Part shown: in pieces, positions 24,041 through 36,930 of the stretch
How the letters are laid out: the number at the start of each line of letters is the position of its first letter
Numbering within the stretch: the first letter of the stretch is position 1
Assembly: GCA_942486035.1 (NCBI GenBank)
Contig: CALNXK010000040.1
Coordinates: forward strand, 2,286,001 to 2,350,000
Direction of reading: 5' to 3'
From: Porites lobata
Lineage: Eukaryota > Cnidaria > Anthozoa > Scleractinia > Poritidae
Length of the DNA: 64,000 nt
The notes under the pieces: model-generated
Seen by the model: the letters and a program-made list of their open reading frames with translations, nothing else
What the model was told of the DNA's origin: nothing
Databases searched by the model: none
Translations under genes and position numbers: made by a program

Positions 24041-25567
24041 ACAAAGTCAGAAACAAAATTGTTAGCTCGTTAAAATGTAATATTGAGGCGGTAATTCTGA
24101 ATTTTTTTGGTGATAAAAATCAGTGCTAATGACATCCGCCCATTGAAAATGGCTTTAGCTCGCACCTGTTGCGTTCACAGGCATTAAGGACACAACTTGT
24201 CAAACGGAAGCTTTACTAAAGAACTAGAAAAGACACATCTCAACTACGGTGATAGTGAGTAACACATTCGGTTGTCTCATTCACTGTTCAAAAGGAAATT
24301 AGAAGTCAAGGGAAAGTTATTGAGAGGGAAGCGAAGTTTGTATCTTTTAATGCTGGACTAACAGCTATATGACTAGTTGATCACCTTCTAATTGTCAGAA
24401 TATCAGAGGCTGATTTGTTGTTTATAAATTTAATTTCTTGTGATGAAAATTTTAAGCGTCCAACTCGGAAAAATTAAGTTATTTTCAGGCGTTTTTTTGC
24501 TTACTGACCCCGCGTTAAGTGGGTTAAAGCACCAGGCAGTGATTGTTTTTGTTCGGAAAACAAATAGTGGGCCTTTCAAAATTAATGCGACTCTCTCTAA
24601 ATTATTTTAAAAAAACCCATCGATAAACAGAAAATTTAGAAATTGATTGCGTTATTTTCGTTGTGGAAATGTCCTTATCATTTCTTATCATATGTTTCCG
24701 AAAAGCGGAAAGAAAGTGTGACGGTGAACTTTGATTCTGTAGGACTAATGTTTTTTTTTTTAGGCAAAATACATTCTCTAATAATTCTAATTTAATAATT
24801 ACCATTCTCTTTATTTTTTTCTTCTTAATCTAAGGGAAAACTAAATGTAGGGTCTAAAGGAAATAGACCGAACTCGGCTTAAAATGCTACAATCACAGCA
24901 AAAAAGAGAACCACTTTTAAATTCTTTCTTGTTGTCTTTCCTCTGGCAAAACTTTCCCCTTTTAACACAGTAAAGCAACGATGCAGTTGTACATTTCCAA
25001 CATTCCCAACTACTTTTGTCCGTGTCTGTAGTTATAAAGTGTTTTGAGTATTTTCCTTCGCTATCAAATTCGTTTATTAAAAAAAAAAAATGCAAAAGTT
25101 CAAATTTTTTTTGGTGAAATCCTAACAAATAAATAGCACCATGCACTGATAAGGTCTGCTAAAGAGGTTTCTTTGAATGATAACAAAGTATGATTTCGTT
25201 CACAGATGCAAAAGTTAAGGTACTGACAAATATTCTAAGCAAAACCTGGTCCAGGAGTGAACGAGTTACATAATAAACAGCTTCGGAGTAAGGACAGTTA
25301 TTACGTCATAACCGACAAGAAAAAATCATTGAAAAACCTGCTGTCATCCGGATCCCCTCCCCTCCTTGAACTTTAAAGAATCAGCTCACTATCGAAGTTG
25401 GCGCAGTCTTGTCAAACGGCAGTAAATGATAGCTAATCATGTTGTTTGAAGCTTTGGTTTTTATTCAAAATTGTCATAGCATCGCAACCTACTTTACAAA
25501 TCCATGTGCTTTAATTTTTTTACAGTTAGTTTGTCATATAAGCAACAAATCCTTTATAGTCTTTGTT

Positions 25568-26467
25568 TCAAGGCATAGCATTAAAATTTTCCCTTCTGCC
25601 CTTGCGCAAGCTTCTATCCTCGTGATCTTTCCAGGCAGCTACAGTTGCGTAGTTTCTTGGTTTATATGTCGTTATTTCATGCTGACAATGTTGTCTGGCA
25701 TAGAGACAGGTGCTCTGAAGGGAAACTGGATAACGCTTTAAGAAAGTAAAAAACATATAAAAACCAGTTATATCGGTGCAGTGTAAGAATCTGAGCTCAT
25801 CAAACGCTGCATGCCTGTTCACATTGGTAAAAAAGTGCAATGATTAAAAACGTCTTTATTAACTCAAAATATTAAGCATAGAAAAATTTGTCCTTTCCGT
25901 TATTTTTTTTCACTTTTTTATACATTTAGATTGCCATTATGCCAAAATTTCTGAAATGCACGTATTTTAATTGAAAAGTTTACCCCAGAGAAAATTCATT
26001 TGAATAGTAATAACACAACAACTCAATTTAAGAAAGCCCTAACGTATACACGAGAGCCTTCCTGCCCGATGATAACTCATGGGAAATCTCACTGTCCGCC
26101 ACCCCTAACATTTTTTAAAAAAAAATCAAATGTAAGAAGTTTAACGACAAGGTCAGTGCTGGATCTAGACCTTCAGATAAGGGAGGGGGGGCGGTCATCC
26201 AGACCCTGAGATAAGGGGGAGGGGCCCGGTCTCAAAAAAAATATTTTGGGCCCTTCGGGCCTCATTTAGGTCTAAAAATATGGGGGCAGGGGGGGGGGGC
26301 TCCCCTTGATCCGCCACTGTTTTTCTTGTTACCTTAAACTTGGTACGGCGGGTGTCGGTAACGCTTGTATCACCCTGAGGTTTCATCCATGGGGTGAAGG
26401 CTTCAGAAGTTTGATAAAACCAACCGAATATCAGCATCAGTTGCAGAATGAAAACAAGGATATTCAT
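25568..26467 (-). CDS. Secreted peptide precursor, two exons (FxAG-KR family member 2)
   Basis: Exon 1 runs 26467-26333 (45 codons). It has a signal peptide (residues 1-23, MNILVFILQLML...SEA), then FTPWMKPQGDTSVTDT and Arg-Arg at 40-41, then a phase-0 donor AAG|GTAACA. Exon 2 runs 25735-25568. Its acceptor is TTTTTTACTTTCTTAAAG, phase 0; it encodes 55 residues. It opens RYPVSLQSTCLYARQHCQHE, giving Cys 55 and 62 of the precursor spaced C-x6-C and preceded by L-Q-S-T. It ends with a basic tail (SLRKGRREN). Total 100 residues. The minus-strand AATAAA near 25453 is a plausible poly(A) signal. A 166-bp MITE lies in the intron close to the donor. The Gly before the dibasic site is absent, so no amide is predicted here. 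Function unknown; secretion is the only firm inference. Confidence 0.6.
26154..26319. mobile_element. 166-bp G-rich MITE in an intron
   Basis: Ends CAGTGCTGGATC / GATCCGCCACTG are inverted repeats. The interior has two AGATAAGGG...GGGG blocks. It lies 13 bp inside the intron of the 26467 gene, immediately after the donor. Confidence 0.6.
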
Positions 26468-26534
26468 TGTGATGCATTAGAAGAGGCGAGGTTCTCTGAC
26501 TAATAGCCTTGATTTCAATCATGTCCTAAACAGT

Positions 26535-26544
26535 CTTTTTTATA
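26535..26544 (-). promoter_or_regulatory. TATA box of the 26467 gene
   Basis: Reads TATAAAAAAG on the minus strand, 77 bp before the ATG. Confidence 0.5.
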
Positions 26545-27846
26545 AGCTCAAACTGACTGTCTTTCATACATTAATTTTCCAACATAAAACGGAAATTAAA
26601 CTCAACAGAGAATACCGGCGTTGTTTAAGGTTTAAATAGTAAATAGCCAATAAATTTACTGAATATGGGGAAATAAGGCAAAAATCATATGAAAAAACGC
26701 TGAAAATCAACGATGTGCTACCGGACAGAGACACGCATTCAACGTTGTAACCGTTAAAACGTCATGCAGTAAAGAGAGATTTTATTAAGACGGGACAAAA
26801 ACGTCTTCAGACTTCATATTCAGACCCAGAATGAACGATTCACTGGCAGCATTCATTATTTTGACTGCGGTAATGTCGGAAACCATTTTGCCAAATAAGT
26901 TTTACTTCCTTTTTTAATTGTTACCATGTTAAGGGAAGGAAAGTTAAAGGACAGAATTACAAATGGTAGACATTGACGGTTAGGTAAACTGTACAGAGTA
27001 CGGAAAGAAAAATATTGTTACGTTCCTACATTTTTTCTTGTGAAAAGTCAAATTTCCTTGCCATAATCATGCCCTGTGCTGTAGCGAGAATTGTAATCAT
27101 TCAATATTTAAGGTTTTCCCGGATTTTAGAGTTAAACACCGACTATCAAGTTTTAACTTCCTCTTTTAGAACCTTCTCATTTATTTCTCGGACACCTTTT
27201 GGAAACTTTGGTCACAAGTCATAAGTAACATAAGATGACTCAAGCCATTTTTCAGCCAAAATGGTTGAATGTTTCGGACTTTTGTGTATACGAAAAAGTG
27301 AAAAACAGTACCAATTAAAAGAGCAGTACTGTCAGACTAACTGAATGCATGAATCTGAACTTTTAAGTGAAATCCAAGTTGGGGGCCATCCATCTTTGCA
27401 TGATATTACAAAATAACAAGAGGGGATGCAACCGCTCCCTCCCCGGCCGCCTTGTTCTACTATGCGGATATACTGTATATGGATTTGCTTGTACGTCTAA
27501 AGGTTTAATTTCAAATAGCTTCCTGAATCCAACAAATAATCGTGATTTATTTTGAAGAAATCGGCCCTAGGGAGGTGATGGACGACTATAATTGTGAAAG
27601 ATGCAGATTTAAAATGTTACTACGAGGAGCTCATGAGAAATGAAAATGTAATTGGTCTTATACAACTGTTGCAATCAAGTTTTCATATTTTATTGATTCT
27701 GCCTTTGTCTTATTCCATCCTCAACTCACGGTAATAAGAACACCGAAAATAAAACAACTTCTTTTAACAAATTCTCTGTACAGTTTAACAACAGCTTAAA
27801 ACTATTAAGTTTCTTCGCTTTGAATTTTTTCTTGGACGTTTTGTCC

Positions 27847-30477
27847 CTAGCGCTGGTTAGCTTTATCAGTCCTCTTGTCTTCAGAGATCGCTTCGCTTTT
27901 TTGAGGACAGTACATTCTCGCTGCGGAACAAATCTTCTCAAGATTGTGGAGCGTTGCATCTGCCTGGTGAGTAAAAAACATAGATTTTTAATTTATCTCA
28001 CTTTTTCTCTCTCCTAATTTGAATTGAAAAATCACTCAGAAAATCTCAAAAATTCGTGATGGTTATTGACTGGTTGTCATCAGCACTATGAAACATATGT
28101 AACCACGATACTATACCCTCAAATGGTCCAATATGATATATTTGTTAGTCAGACTTTCCCAGACGTTATATTAAATTGCATTAAATAATCATGACCTCTC
28201 CATTATACTAAATTAAAGGAGCGTGGTTTCCTGGGTTAAGTGGTTAGAATAGTCTAAGTAGTTTATTTAGCATCTCTCTCAAATCCCGTGCAAACTTTAA
28301 TCAGCAAGGTTAGCGCCTAACATCAAAGAATTTTGAAAGAATAGTAATGACAAATAACTAAATGTGGCTCACCGCTTTCCCCTTATTTTTTTCTAAATCT
28401 GTATTTTAATCTGTCGTATTTATTTGGTAAAGTGGTTCTTAGTTCATTGGCTCGAAAAACATGGTGCGCACTGAAGTTCCCAAGGTGCAAGATACCAACG
28501 GTTGCAATGAAGCAATCTAAAATTCATGCCAAAATTTCCTTCTTTGGATTGTTGCCCCGTGTATTACTAGTCACTAGTGTTTTAAGTATTCATGGACAAA
28601 GTGAAGGGGGTCTTGACTCTTTAGGTGCCAAGAGTGATAAACATCAAGTTTCTCCCAACATTATCAATGCGCAATCAACAGAAGAGGTTATGAGAATTGA
28701 TCAAATGATCACCAAAGGAAAAATGCTCGGATCGTTTTTCGAATTCTCCCAACTTATTCAGTAATGAAATGTAAAGAGATCAGTTTGGAGTATTTGTATG
28801 GAAATATTGGGGAGGGTTTATGCTCGAAAAACGCTGTGGAAACTGAAGTTTCAAAGAAGCAAGATGACAACGGGTCAATGGAGAAATCGATAATGTGACA
28901 AAATCGTCTTCTTTTGGTTGTTCCCTGTGGACGAATCACTAGTACTTTCAGTTTTGTGGAAAAAAAGAAGGGGGTCGAAATATTCAAGGGGTGACACTAT
29001 TGTAGTCGACTGGTACCCCCCTGTGATAAAATCTAAAGCTGTCTGCCCATCGCTAAACAACTGTCCTTTTTTCGTGTTTGAAATAGGTGCCTCATTTAAG
29101 ATGAATTTAAAACATGCTAAGAAAACAATACTTTTGTTTATGAAACCTGATTATAGTTAAAATTTCGACTATCGTCATCGTTATTCGATCAAGCAAGCGT
29201 CCTTAAGATACCCACTCCCATTAGGACAAAGCGAAGTGTCTACATTCTCAGGGGTACCCCGGCTTATAACAGATGTAGAAATTGGTTGAAGTTTGGTATC
29301 TTCGGAGCCAGAGCTGCATGTCCATATCATGGAGTTGTTCTTAAGATGTTATATTGTAATTAATTATAGGAATTCCACCTATTTAAAATGAATCTTTTCT
29401 TGTTCTACGCATTTTCTTTCTGCCGAAAAATCTGAATTTCTCTTATTCAACCCTCACGCAGCCGGTAGGGAAACTGAGTGAGGCTGAAAAAAAAAAGGAT
29501 AAGAATCGAAAGAAACGTAAGCGTATTTGTTTCTCCTATAAAAAGATTAAATCTATTGCATAGAAAATTTGATTATTAGACATAATGTTATTAAGAAATT
29601 TTCACAGAATGTTATCTTAATCAAATTGTTATTATTGTAATTTGTTTGGTTGCATGAGGTAATTTTTTATAGAACCACCAAAAGCCGCAAGGCAGACAGA
29701 AATAAAACATTTTCACATTGTTGATCAAAAAGACCATCTTGTCTTTTGGTCAAAAGTTAGGCACGAAATCAAATCAAAGTTAAGCACTCACAAGTATGTG
29801 TTGCAGTGTTATGTTGAAGAAAAAAATGTTTTGAATAGTGCTGATTTTATCGCTATTTCCTTCTCGTTACATCATAAAAAAATTTGGCAATCCTCACTGT
29901 ATTTCATTAATCATGTCGGCTAATATGTAATAACTGTTCTGATTAAATAGCCTTTCTGACGCCCCGATTTTGTGCCCAGCTTGGAGACTGTTGTTTTTAC
30001 TAACTGATTTTTCCTGGGTTCTGAAACGTTCTGGACCTTTTTAGCACATAATTTAGTGTCTGCTACTTGCAGAAGTTGTGGTAAAAAACTAGCCCTTTTT
30101 CATGTTTCTTGCAAAAAGACGCGGGTATTACATTTTCGTCAGAATTTATTCATCACTGACTTCTCCAAAATCATAATTATGATCAAATGTAGCGTGGATC
30201 TAACTTTTGAGGTTCTGGATCGAATACGCGATTTAAGCTTTCCAGAATGAAAAGCCATTAACCAATTTCCTCTTTTTTCAAAGAACTCTACCCTATGAAG
30301 TTAAAATTTTTTGAAGTTTCCAGTATTGCACTGATTCTTGAGATATCATACCTGTTTATCAACAGTGCCTCTTTTGCCACTTCGCCATCCTCCTGCACCG
30401 GCTCCAGCAGTGAATGCCTCAGCCTGGAGAACCAACGCTAAGACAAGAAGAACGCTTAAACAGTACAGCTTTCTCAT
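27847..30477 (-). CDS. Secreted peptide precursor, two exons (FxAG-KR family member 3)
   Basis: Exon 1 runs 30477-30352 (42 codons). Signal peptide is residues 1-21 (MRKLYCLSVLLVLALVLQAEA), then FTAGAGAGGWRS followed by Gly-Lys-Arg, predicting a 12-residue peptide with an amidated C-terminus. Donor CAG|GTATGA, phase 0. In-frame upstream ATGs (30528 and 30486) exist; the ATG before RKL gives the best signal peptide. Exon 2 runs 27963-27847 (38 residues) after acceptor TTTTTTACTCACCAG. It contains HNLEKICSAARMYCPQKSE, giving Cys 54 and 61 (C-x6-C), and SEDKR near the end, which could release the Cys loop. Total 80 residues. Poly(A) signal AATAAA on the minus strand near 27690. Intron 2388 bp. 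A weak TATA-like TTTAAA lies at 30585-30590. The two exons share L-x-x-I-C and TNQ/ANQ-type features with the 36931 and 47806 genes. Role unknown; secreted peptide hormone or defence peptide are both possible. Confidence 0.65.
28432..29060 (+). repeat. Diverged tandem duplication containing a small open frame
   Basis: The segment from about 28448 (GGCTCGAAAAACATGGTGCG...) is repeated in diverged form from about 28818 (GCTCGAAAAACGCTGTGGAA...). Both have 'CACTAGT', then 'GACAAAGTGAAGGGGGTC' or 'AAAAAGAAGGGGGTCG', in the same order. The first copy carries an open frame from ATG 28507 to 28764 with a hydrophobic N-terminal part (FFGLLPRVLLVTSVLSIHG). The second copy is interrupted by stops. It lies inside the intron of the 30477 gene, opposite strand. 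Unrecognised; probably a decayed repeat. Confidence 0.35.
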
Positions 30478-30999
30478 AGTGCACATTTTTCTTGCTGCTG
30501 ATCTTAAAGCGCACTCGCTGTCGCTCAATATGGAAGCCTGTCCTGTACAAAATGTCTGTAAACTTGGCTTGGTTTGTTCCTCGCTTTAAATGCGACGAGA
30601 TACGGATCCACTCCGGGTATTTATTTCCGGCCGCGCTTCTTGTCTTAATGGTTCCAGTGTGTCTGGCATATTGCTTTTTCTCATTATTTCAAACAAATGT
30701 AGATATGGATTGAAAACAATATAAATTTAAAGATAATTTAGGTACACAAAGATTCCACAGATGGGGGAGAACTGGAAAGGCTTAATTATTTAGCAAAGAG
30801 AACTTCGACTCCGTAAATAGAGTTTTTATTAGGTAAATATTATTTTAAACTGAAACGTGGATTTTTGACCGCTGATGTTTGGCATCACTTTATGGATGAA
30901 CAATTATCTTTCATTTTGTAATGGAAGATAATAATGGAGCAAAACCTCGCAAATGGTTCGTCAAAAGTGTTCATAATTAAAATTTTCTATAGACCTTCA

Positions 31000-32140
31000 C
31001 GCCCCGGGATGTTTCGCTGGAAAAAAAGAAAAATATAAGGTAAAAATTATCCGGCCTCCAACCGAGCCAAACGGCCATTCCCTATTTCAATTTTCTTTCA
31101 GAAAATCAAAATCTACCCAGTTTGAATTCAATCAGGAGAAGAAAAAAGAAATATAAAGCAAATTTATTTAATTAAGAGATGAATATAAATAGAACAATTT
31201 GTAATGGGTCATTGTAAAACTTGTCACTGCGGCTGTAGAATTAAATGTAGATGAAAGAAATGATTTGTTGTAAATTAATTTATAGTTTCCGTGTCTTTTT
31301 CCTTTTTGTGCGCTTATAAATTTTTGTGTGTGAACTTTTACGTTGCTTCCTGTAGGCAATGAGCTTTACTTTTCATTTCATATTACTTTTTTTATGAAAT
31401 GGGCAAATAAAATACTTGTAATTATTGGTTCATCCCTAATGTAACCTGAACAACCATGTTTTCATTCATTGGTGTTTATTTTTGTCTGTTGGAAATAGTT
31501 TTGAAAACATTACCCGAATTCTTTCTTGTGTAATTATAGGTAGGCAAATTGCAATGAGAAATTAACGAGGTTTGGCTTTAAAATAACTAGTGAAAGGATT
31601 GAAAAACGCTTAACTAAATCTGGGCTTTCAGTGTAACAAGGACGTGTCGCTTTTGACTGAGTTTTACCGTAATCAGTGAAACAAATGGATCGCTGAAAAT
31701 TGTGGTTTATGGGGCATGCTCTACTCATTTAATGATTATGAGGTGATGATTTGCGTGAAAGCTCCATTTTCCATGCTGTTATTTGAAGAGAAGCTTTTCT
31801 AAGAATTTAGTTTGTTTGCGGGTTTATACGTCAATGCACAGGGGAAACACTTGAATGTGTTATTTGTCTAAGCGGTTGACGAAATCGTAAATTTGACGTG
31901 AAAGCCAAATTTTTTTGAAATTCAACTGAACTTTCTACAGATTGCTTTTTAGATTGAGTTCTAATCCTTATCGGATTTTATTTACTTTTATGTTACACTT
32001 GTTAAGACAAGTCTGCCACTATAAGAGTGAGAATGAAATGTGGGTAACTCACAAATCGGAGAATCACGAGACACACAACGAAAAATGACTGGAAACTTTG
32101 GCATTCTCTTTAACCGACTGCAAAAGTAAAATTACTTCGA
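31000..32140. other. Non-coding, nothing recognised
   Basis: AT-rich sequence with no supported gene or clear repeat. Confidence 0.4.
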
Positions 32141-32180
32141 GCTAAAAAATGAGCTATGAACCTCTGCACAAGCCTTGGCT

Positions 32181-32537
32181 ACCCGGGAGGGGGGACTCCC
32201 ATATGAAAGGGGCGGGGATGCTCGTCGTCTCGCTCAGCGGGTGTAGATTTCGGATTTTGGTCTCACTAAGGGTGTTCTGGGAAAGACGCCATTATATCAT
32301 AGCCGTAAAGGTCTCTTATAGGGTTGCACGCGAAGAAACATAAAAAAATATACATTTTAAATTCGTTTTATTTACTCGATTCATGTAATCAAAGTTTAAA
32401 AATGATCTCTTTTAGGGGTTAAAACTAGGTTGGGGTTGGGCCACGCCCAGATTGGTCTCCTTTAGGGGCTTTCTTCAAAATTTCTGACGAGCATCCTCGT
32501 CCATTTTATATGGGAGTCTACCCCCCCTGGCCCCGGG
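32181..32537. mobile_element. Decayed terminal-inverted-repeat element
   Basis: CCCGGGAGGGGGGACTCCCA...GGGGATGCTCGTC at left and GACGAGCATCCTCGTCC...TGGGAGTCTACCCCCCC...CCCGGG at right are inverted copies of about 50 bp. About 357 bp in all. Confidence 0.6.
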
Positions 32538-32755
32538 CTTGGCTGCAAGGAAAGGGAGAAGCGGGAGGAAACTGGGGACATGTAGGCAGAAGAAAAAAAA
32601 CTCTAAATACCACAAAAGTCAACAGCCTTACTTTAACATGCTAAAATACCATTAACAATTCTTGTTATTCTCCAGTCATAATACTGTGTGAATGTTGAAA
32701 TGAGGTTAAACTGAAATGCTTTCATTCTTCTTTTCACTGTGGTCAGGTGTAATAG

Positions 32756-32850
32756 CACTAATGATAATGACAATGATGATTGTAATGATAATGATAATGA
32801 TAATGATAATGACAATAAAAATGATATTGATAATAAGAATGATAATCAGA
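32756..32850. repeat. ATGATA-type microsatellite
   Basis: Imperfect run of GATAAT / ATGATAATG units. Confidence 0.8.
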
Positions 32851-33108
32851 TAATGTTAAAAATAGAGTAATGAAACAATAACCAATAGTGAGAAAAAATA
32901 CAAACTATCAGTCTTACGTAGAATCTGCAAGATCAGACAGTCCAAAGTGAATTTACACGAAACAGCAGAAGATTAGGAAGAAAATGAACCCTTTTCACGG
33001 ACTTTTTTTACAGTGCGTCTCAGCTGTGTTTCGTATCCCGTAGAGCTCCCAATTGCCCTGAGTTTAAGCAGCAACGACTGCGATGGCTATGAAAATGTCA
33101 CATAAAAA

Positions 33109-33589
33109 CAGGGGCAACCGGCGACTTTTTTTCTGTAAAATTACTGTTCGAAGGAACAAATATTGCCTGAAAAATTCTAAAGCTTGAGAAAAGCTAAAAA
33201 ATTTCTGGAGCGATAACCGTTCCATTCGTCTAAATAGCTTAACTGCGATTTGTCACATCTTATTATCAAGATATTGCGATTATTGTTAAAAAAGGCCTCC
33301 TAAAACTTTCGGTATAAAGACAAAACGTCCCCTAAATTTTCTACTGAAATTAAGGCTAATTCATGTCCTCGAACTTTCGACTGGACCCATAAGGGTAGCT
33401 AACACTTTCGGTTGAGACAAAAAAGCCACCTAAAACTTTCGTGACGACCAAAGTACCCCTAAGACATCCGAACAGATAAATAGTTTTTAGGGCAACTCCA
33501 AATTAACCAAACAGGCTCCTAAGGCATAGAGAAAACCATCTGAGGCACTTTTGGCGTATTTGGAAACAATCGGTCGTTGGGTGCCCCTG
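33109..33589. mobile_element. ~480-bp MITE-like element
   Basis: Ends CAGGGGCAACCGGCGAC / GTCGTTGGGTGCCCCTG are inverted repeats. The interior has repeated 'CCTAAAACTTTCGG'-type phrases. A partial relative ends at 18247. Confidence 0.55.
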
Positions 33590-33659
33590 TAAAAAGTGAA
33601 TTCGCGCTGCTTTAAACTTTAACGGGCATATATTTTTATCTCCTTCAATGTTTCAAATG

Positions 33660-33875
33660 CTGGCAATTTTTTTGGAGTTGAATTCTAAAAGACTTAATCG
33701 AATGCAGGACAAGAAAAAGAAGATCGTTGTCTTGTGTTCTCGTCCTCCACAAAAAGTGAAATTACAGTTAAGCGGTGACCGCAAAGAAATGTACATAGAA
33801 GCGTGATGCACGAGCAAAGTTGTTGCTTTTCTTAAACCTATTGCTTTTTTGCCGTTGCCCGCCATGAAGCCCTCC
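33660..33875. repeat. Fragment of the dispersed MITE family of 11562/50271
   Basis: GCAAAGAAATGTACATAGAA...GCGTGATGCACGAGCAAAGT...ACCTATTGCTTTT matches the internal part of those copies. Confidence 0.45.
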
Positions 33876-33879
33876 TGGA

Positions 33880-36810
33880 GTTGTTTAATTAGCTAACGAC
33901 ACACTGAACATAAATGACCCAAGGTTCCTGGGAGCTGCGTGGGAAATTAGTCCCAGTTTTCCTTATTTCAATGTAGTCTTAAAAGTACCCAAGATGGCGG
34001 GCGGTTGTGAATTTAATACCAGCCTTAACCCAAGTCCGACTCGATCTCTTTTACAGCCATTTTTGGTGTCGTCGTGCAACTCTCCTTGTTACGTGGCGGC
34101 ACAAAAAACGGCTGCTAAGGATGTAATAATTGCCGGCGTATTTTTTGGTCGAGCGAAAGCTGCTTTTTTATGTTCGTAATGCCGTGGTCGTCATCTTTGA
34201 TGTTATTTACAGAGGAAGATTGGGGAGAACAGAAATATCTACCCTAGGGCGATAGACGGTGACGGGGGATATGGAGAGGAGAAAATACACGAGCGTAAAC
34301 ATTCGCGCACTCGAAGAAAACCCCTGCTATGCAGTTTAAGAAGACTACTACAGTCGGTATGCGGTTTGAAAGTATGAAGTATATGAAGTATATCTGAAAC
34401 TATTATCCTTGGAGTAAATTTGATTTCATAGTTTCATAGTTTCATAATTGATTTCATAGTACGAAGAGTCACATTTGAACAACATAGTTCTTACAAATTA
34501 AGCCGAAAAGTCTGCACTTTCCACTTATAAATACTTAGAGATTTTCAAAAAATGAATAATGGTAAGATTAGCAAAAAAGAGAACCCAGGATTTTACAGTG
34601 TGGACACTCAAACCGGGACACTTGGAAGAAGATCGCCCAATCCAACGTTTTCTGAAAACAAAAAGATCCTAAATTTTTTTTTGCAAACGGATTTATAAAC
34701 TTCAAGGTTCAACCATGCAAACGTTGAAAACTTTAAAACAATTTGAACCTACCTGACGTATCAGGAAACAGCCCGCTGTGATTGGACGAGCTTCTTCCAA
34801 GTGCTCCGGTGCCGGAGAAATTGCTTAGTTTTTGTAAATAAAGCAAATCGTAATTTTTCCAAACACTATATTCCTCGGCGCAATTATTTAACCTTTTCAA
34901 AACTAAAACACGTTTCTTTGAAATTTTAAGCCTTCCATAAATATACCTGACTAGTAAGCTAGATAAACCAAAACCCTAAAAGCCTAACCAAATCTTTTTC
35001 CAGTGCAAGTGATTTTCATTTTGTTTCCAGATTGACACCATAAGGGTTGAAAATAGGCAAACGCCAAATAGCTACTAGCTTTTCGACAGAAGAAACCGTT
35101 GAGACCTAACAGCTTAAACATATTTGACTAATGGACTGTACATGTCAGCTTCCTGATGGGTCTTATTCAGGAATTACTCACCGTATTGGAAATATGTTTA
35201 ACGTTCTAGCAAAGATGAATCTTTGGTGAGACTGAAGACGTTAATGGATGCTTGATAAACAGTGTTGTGAAGTGAATATTATCGTTACTTATGGTTTATG
35301 GCTTATTGCGATGTTTGCCTCAATTTCGTGCGAAAATATCCCCCCGAAATGCTGGCGAAATGATAACGGCAAGACCGGCTTTTTAAATCATGTTTTTAAC
35401 CTCTATTTCCTATTGCTTTGAATTCTCAATAAGTCAAAATTAAATAGCTACATAAAACATACAGAACATAACTTCTTTTTACGCAACATCGCTTACCGCC
35501 CATTACATTTAATCTTCGAAACTTTCATTTAAGTGATACGCACTTCAATACATCCTCCTGTCAACATTTCTCAGGATTTCGATTCTTATCGTAACTAAAG
35601 AGCTAGATGCCGGCCGGAAATTACTAAGAGTTCATTTTCACCAGTTGATATCTCTCATCTTTTGAAATTGCTATGCGCCTAAATACCTTTAAAAAATTGT
35701 CAATCCTACGCATTGTTTACAACTGCACGTGATAATCCGGTCTTTCTCAGTTTACCCTTATGTACTTTTACAGTGTAGGGATGCCTGAATGATTAGGCTT
35801 TGTGCTATTTACCATCTTTTAATAGTTTGCTTTGAAAAAGCAGAACTTCAAAGGGGCACAGTCAACCACCTGCGCATTTGATACCATTTCTTAGCTGATT
35901 TGCATATAACAAGATACGCGATTTATACTGTTTTAAACTAAATATGATAAAATAATATATTAATAGGGTGAATAAAAACAATACTCAGGAAAATATCGAA
36001 CATCGAATGAAACATTAGGCAAGATTGAGGCGAATTTCTAGATGTATCCGACGTTTGCCTATATTTCGGGTTGACGTAAACGCTTTTCAAAGTTGCAAAA
36101 CTAGTGTCCGGGTCACCGCGGCCCCAAAGCTGACTGTGTTCCATTAAATTTATTCTGCGGTTTCATAGGACAGTGATAGGAGCGGATCCGGTGCGGAGTC
36201 AAGAATCGGTGACATATTACTTGCGCTGCCTTAAAGACTTTCCGATAGCATTTTTGCTTCGGGGTCACTAATAAACGTTATGATAACATTTTCTGATCGT
36301 TTGTCTTGGGAACCGTATATAAAAATGAGCACTTATAAGAAAGCATGTTTACCCAAAAAAAAACAAGCAAACAAACAACCAAATGTTTTGTCCAATTCTA
36401 AACACAGACCGTTTGTTTAATATTTGTTGCAACATCCGTCAAATCAGTGGCTTGGTTAAGTTGTTCTTCCAGAACTAATCTACCAAGTAGAATGCACTTT
36501 GATTAAAAGTGGTCGGATTTTATCCAAGGTTATCAATAATAACTGGTTCAAAATTTAATGAAGTTTTCTACAGCAACGTAGCATAATCTAACGCAGATTA
36601 TTAGAAGCACTATCCTACTATTCTTATCTTTTTTAAAAATACTGTAATAAAAATGCAGAGAAGAAAGGGTAAGAAGCAAGATCCGATAGTAATGCAAGAT
36701 TTGCAGGACTTTTCAAAGGAAAGTTAAAGTGGTCTTTTATTAATCCTTACATCTGAACAAAAATTATTTACTGAATGCAATTAAAAGGATATTCCTGCTT
36801 TCTGAACCTT
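33880..36810. other. Mostly non-coding; nothing recognised
   Basis: A short frame at 33994-34179 (begins MAGGCEFNTSLNPSPTRS) has no further support. The rest is AT-rich without clear genes or repeats. Confidence 0.4.
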
Positions 36811-36817
36811 GGTTTCC

Positions 36818-36825
36818 TATAAAAG
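36818..36825 (+). promoter_or_regulatory. TATA box of the 36931 gene
   Basis: TATAAAAG, 113 bp before the ATG; expected transcription start near 36850. Confidence 0.6.
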
Positions 36826-36930
36826 GGATACTTTATGTGTTGGGAGCTTCAAACTTTCCCCTGACTTTGTCTTTGCGGAGCCGGCTTTCAAGAGCAACAT
36901 TTTGAGTCTCGAGGCAATACAGTTTTCAAG

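Noticed and set aside
24841..25146. Cys-rich minus-strand frame (WECWKCTTASLLYCVKRGKFC) as second exon of the 26467 gene
   Set aside because: Its acceptor sites are out of phase with the first exon, and the frame at 25735 fits both phase and motif. It may be a chance frame.
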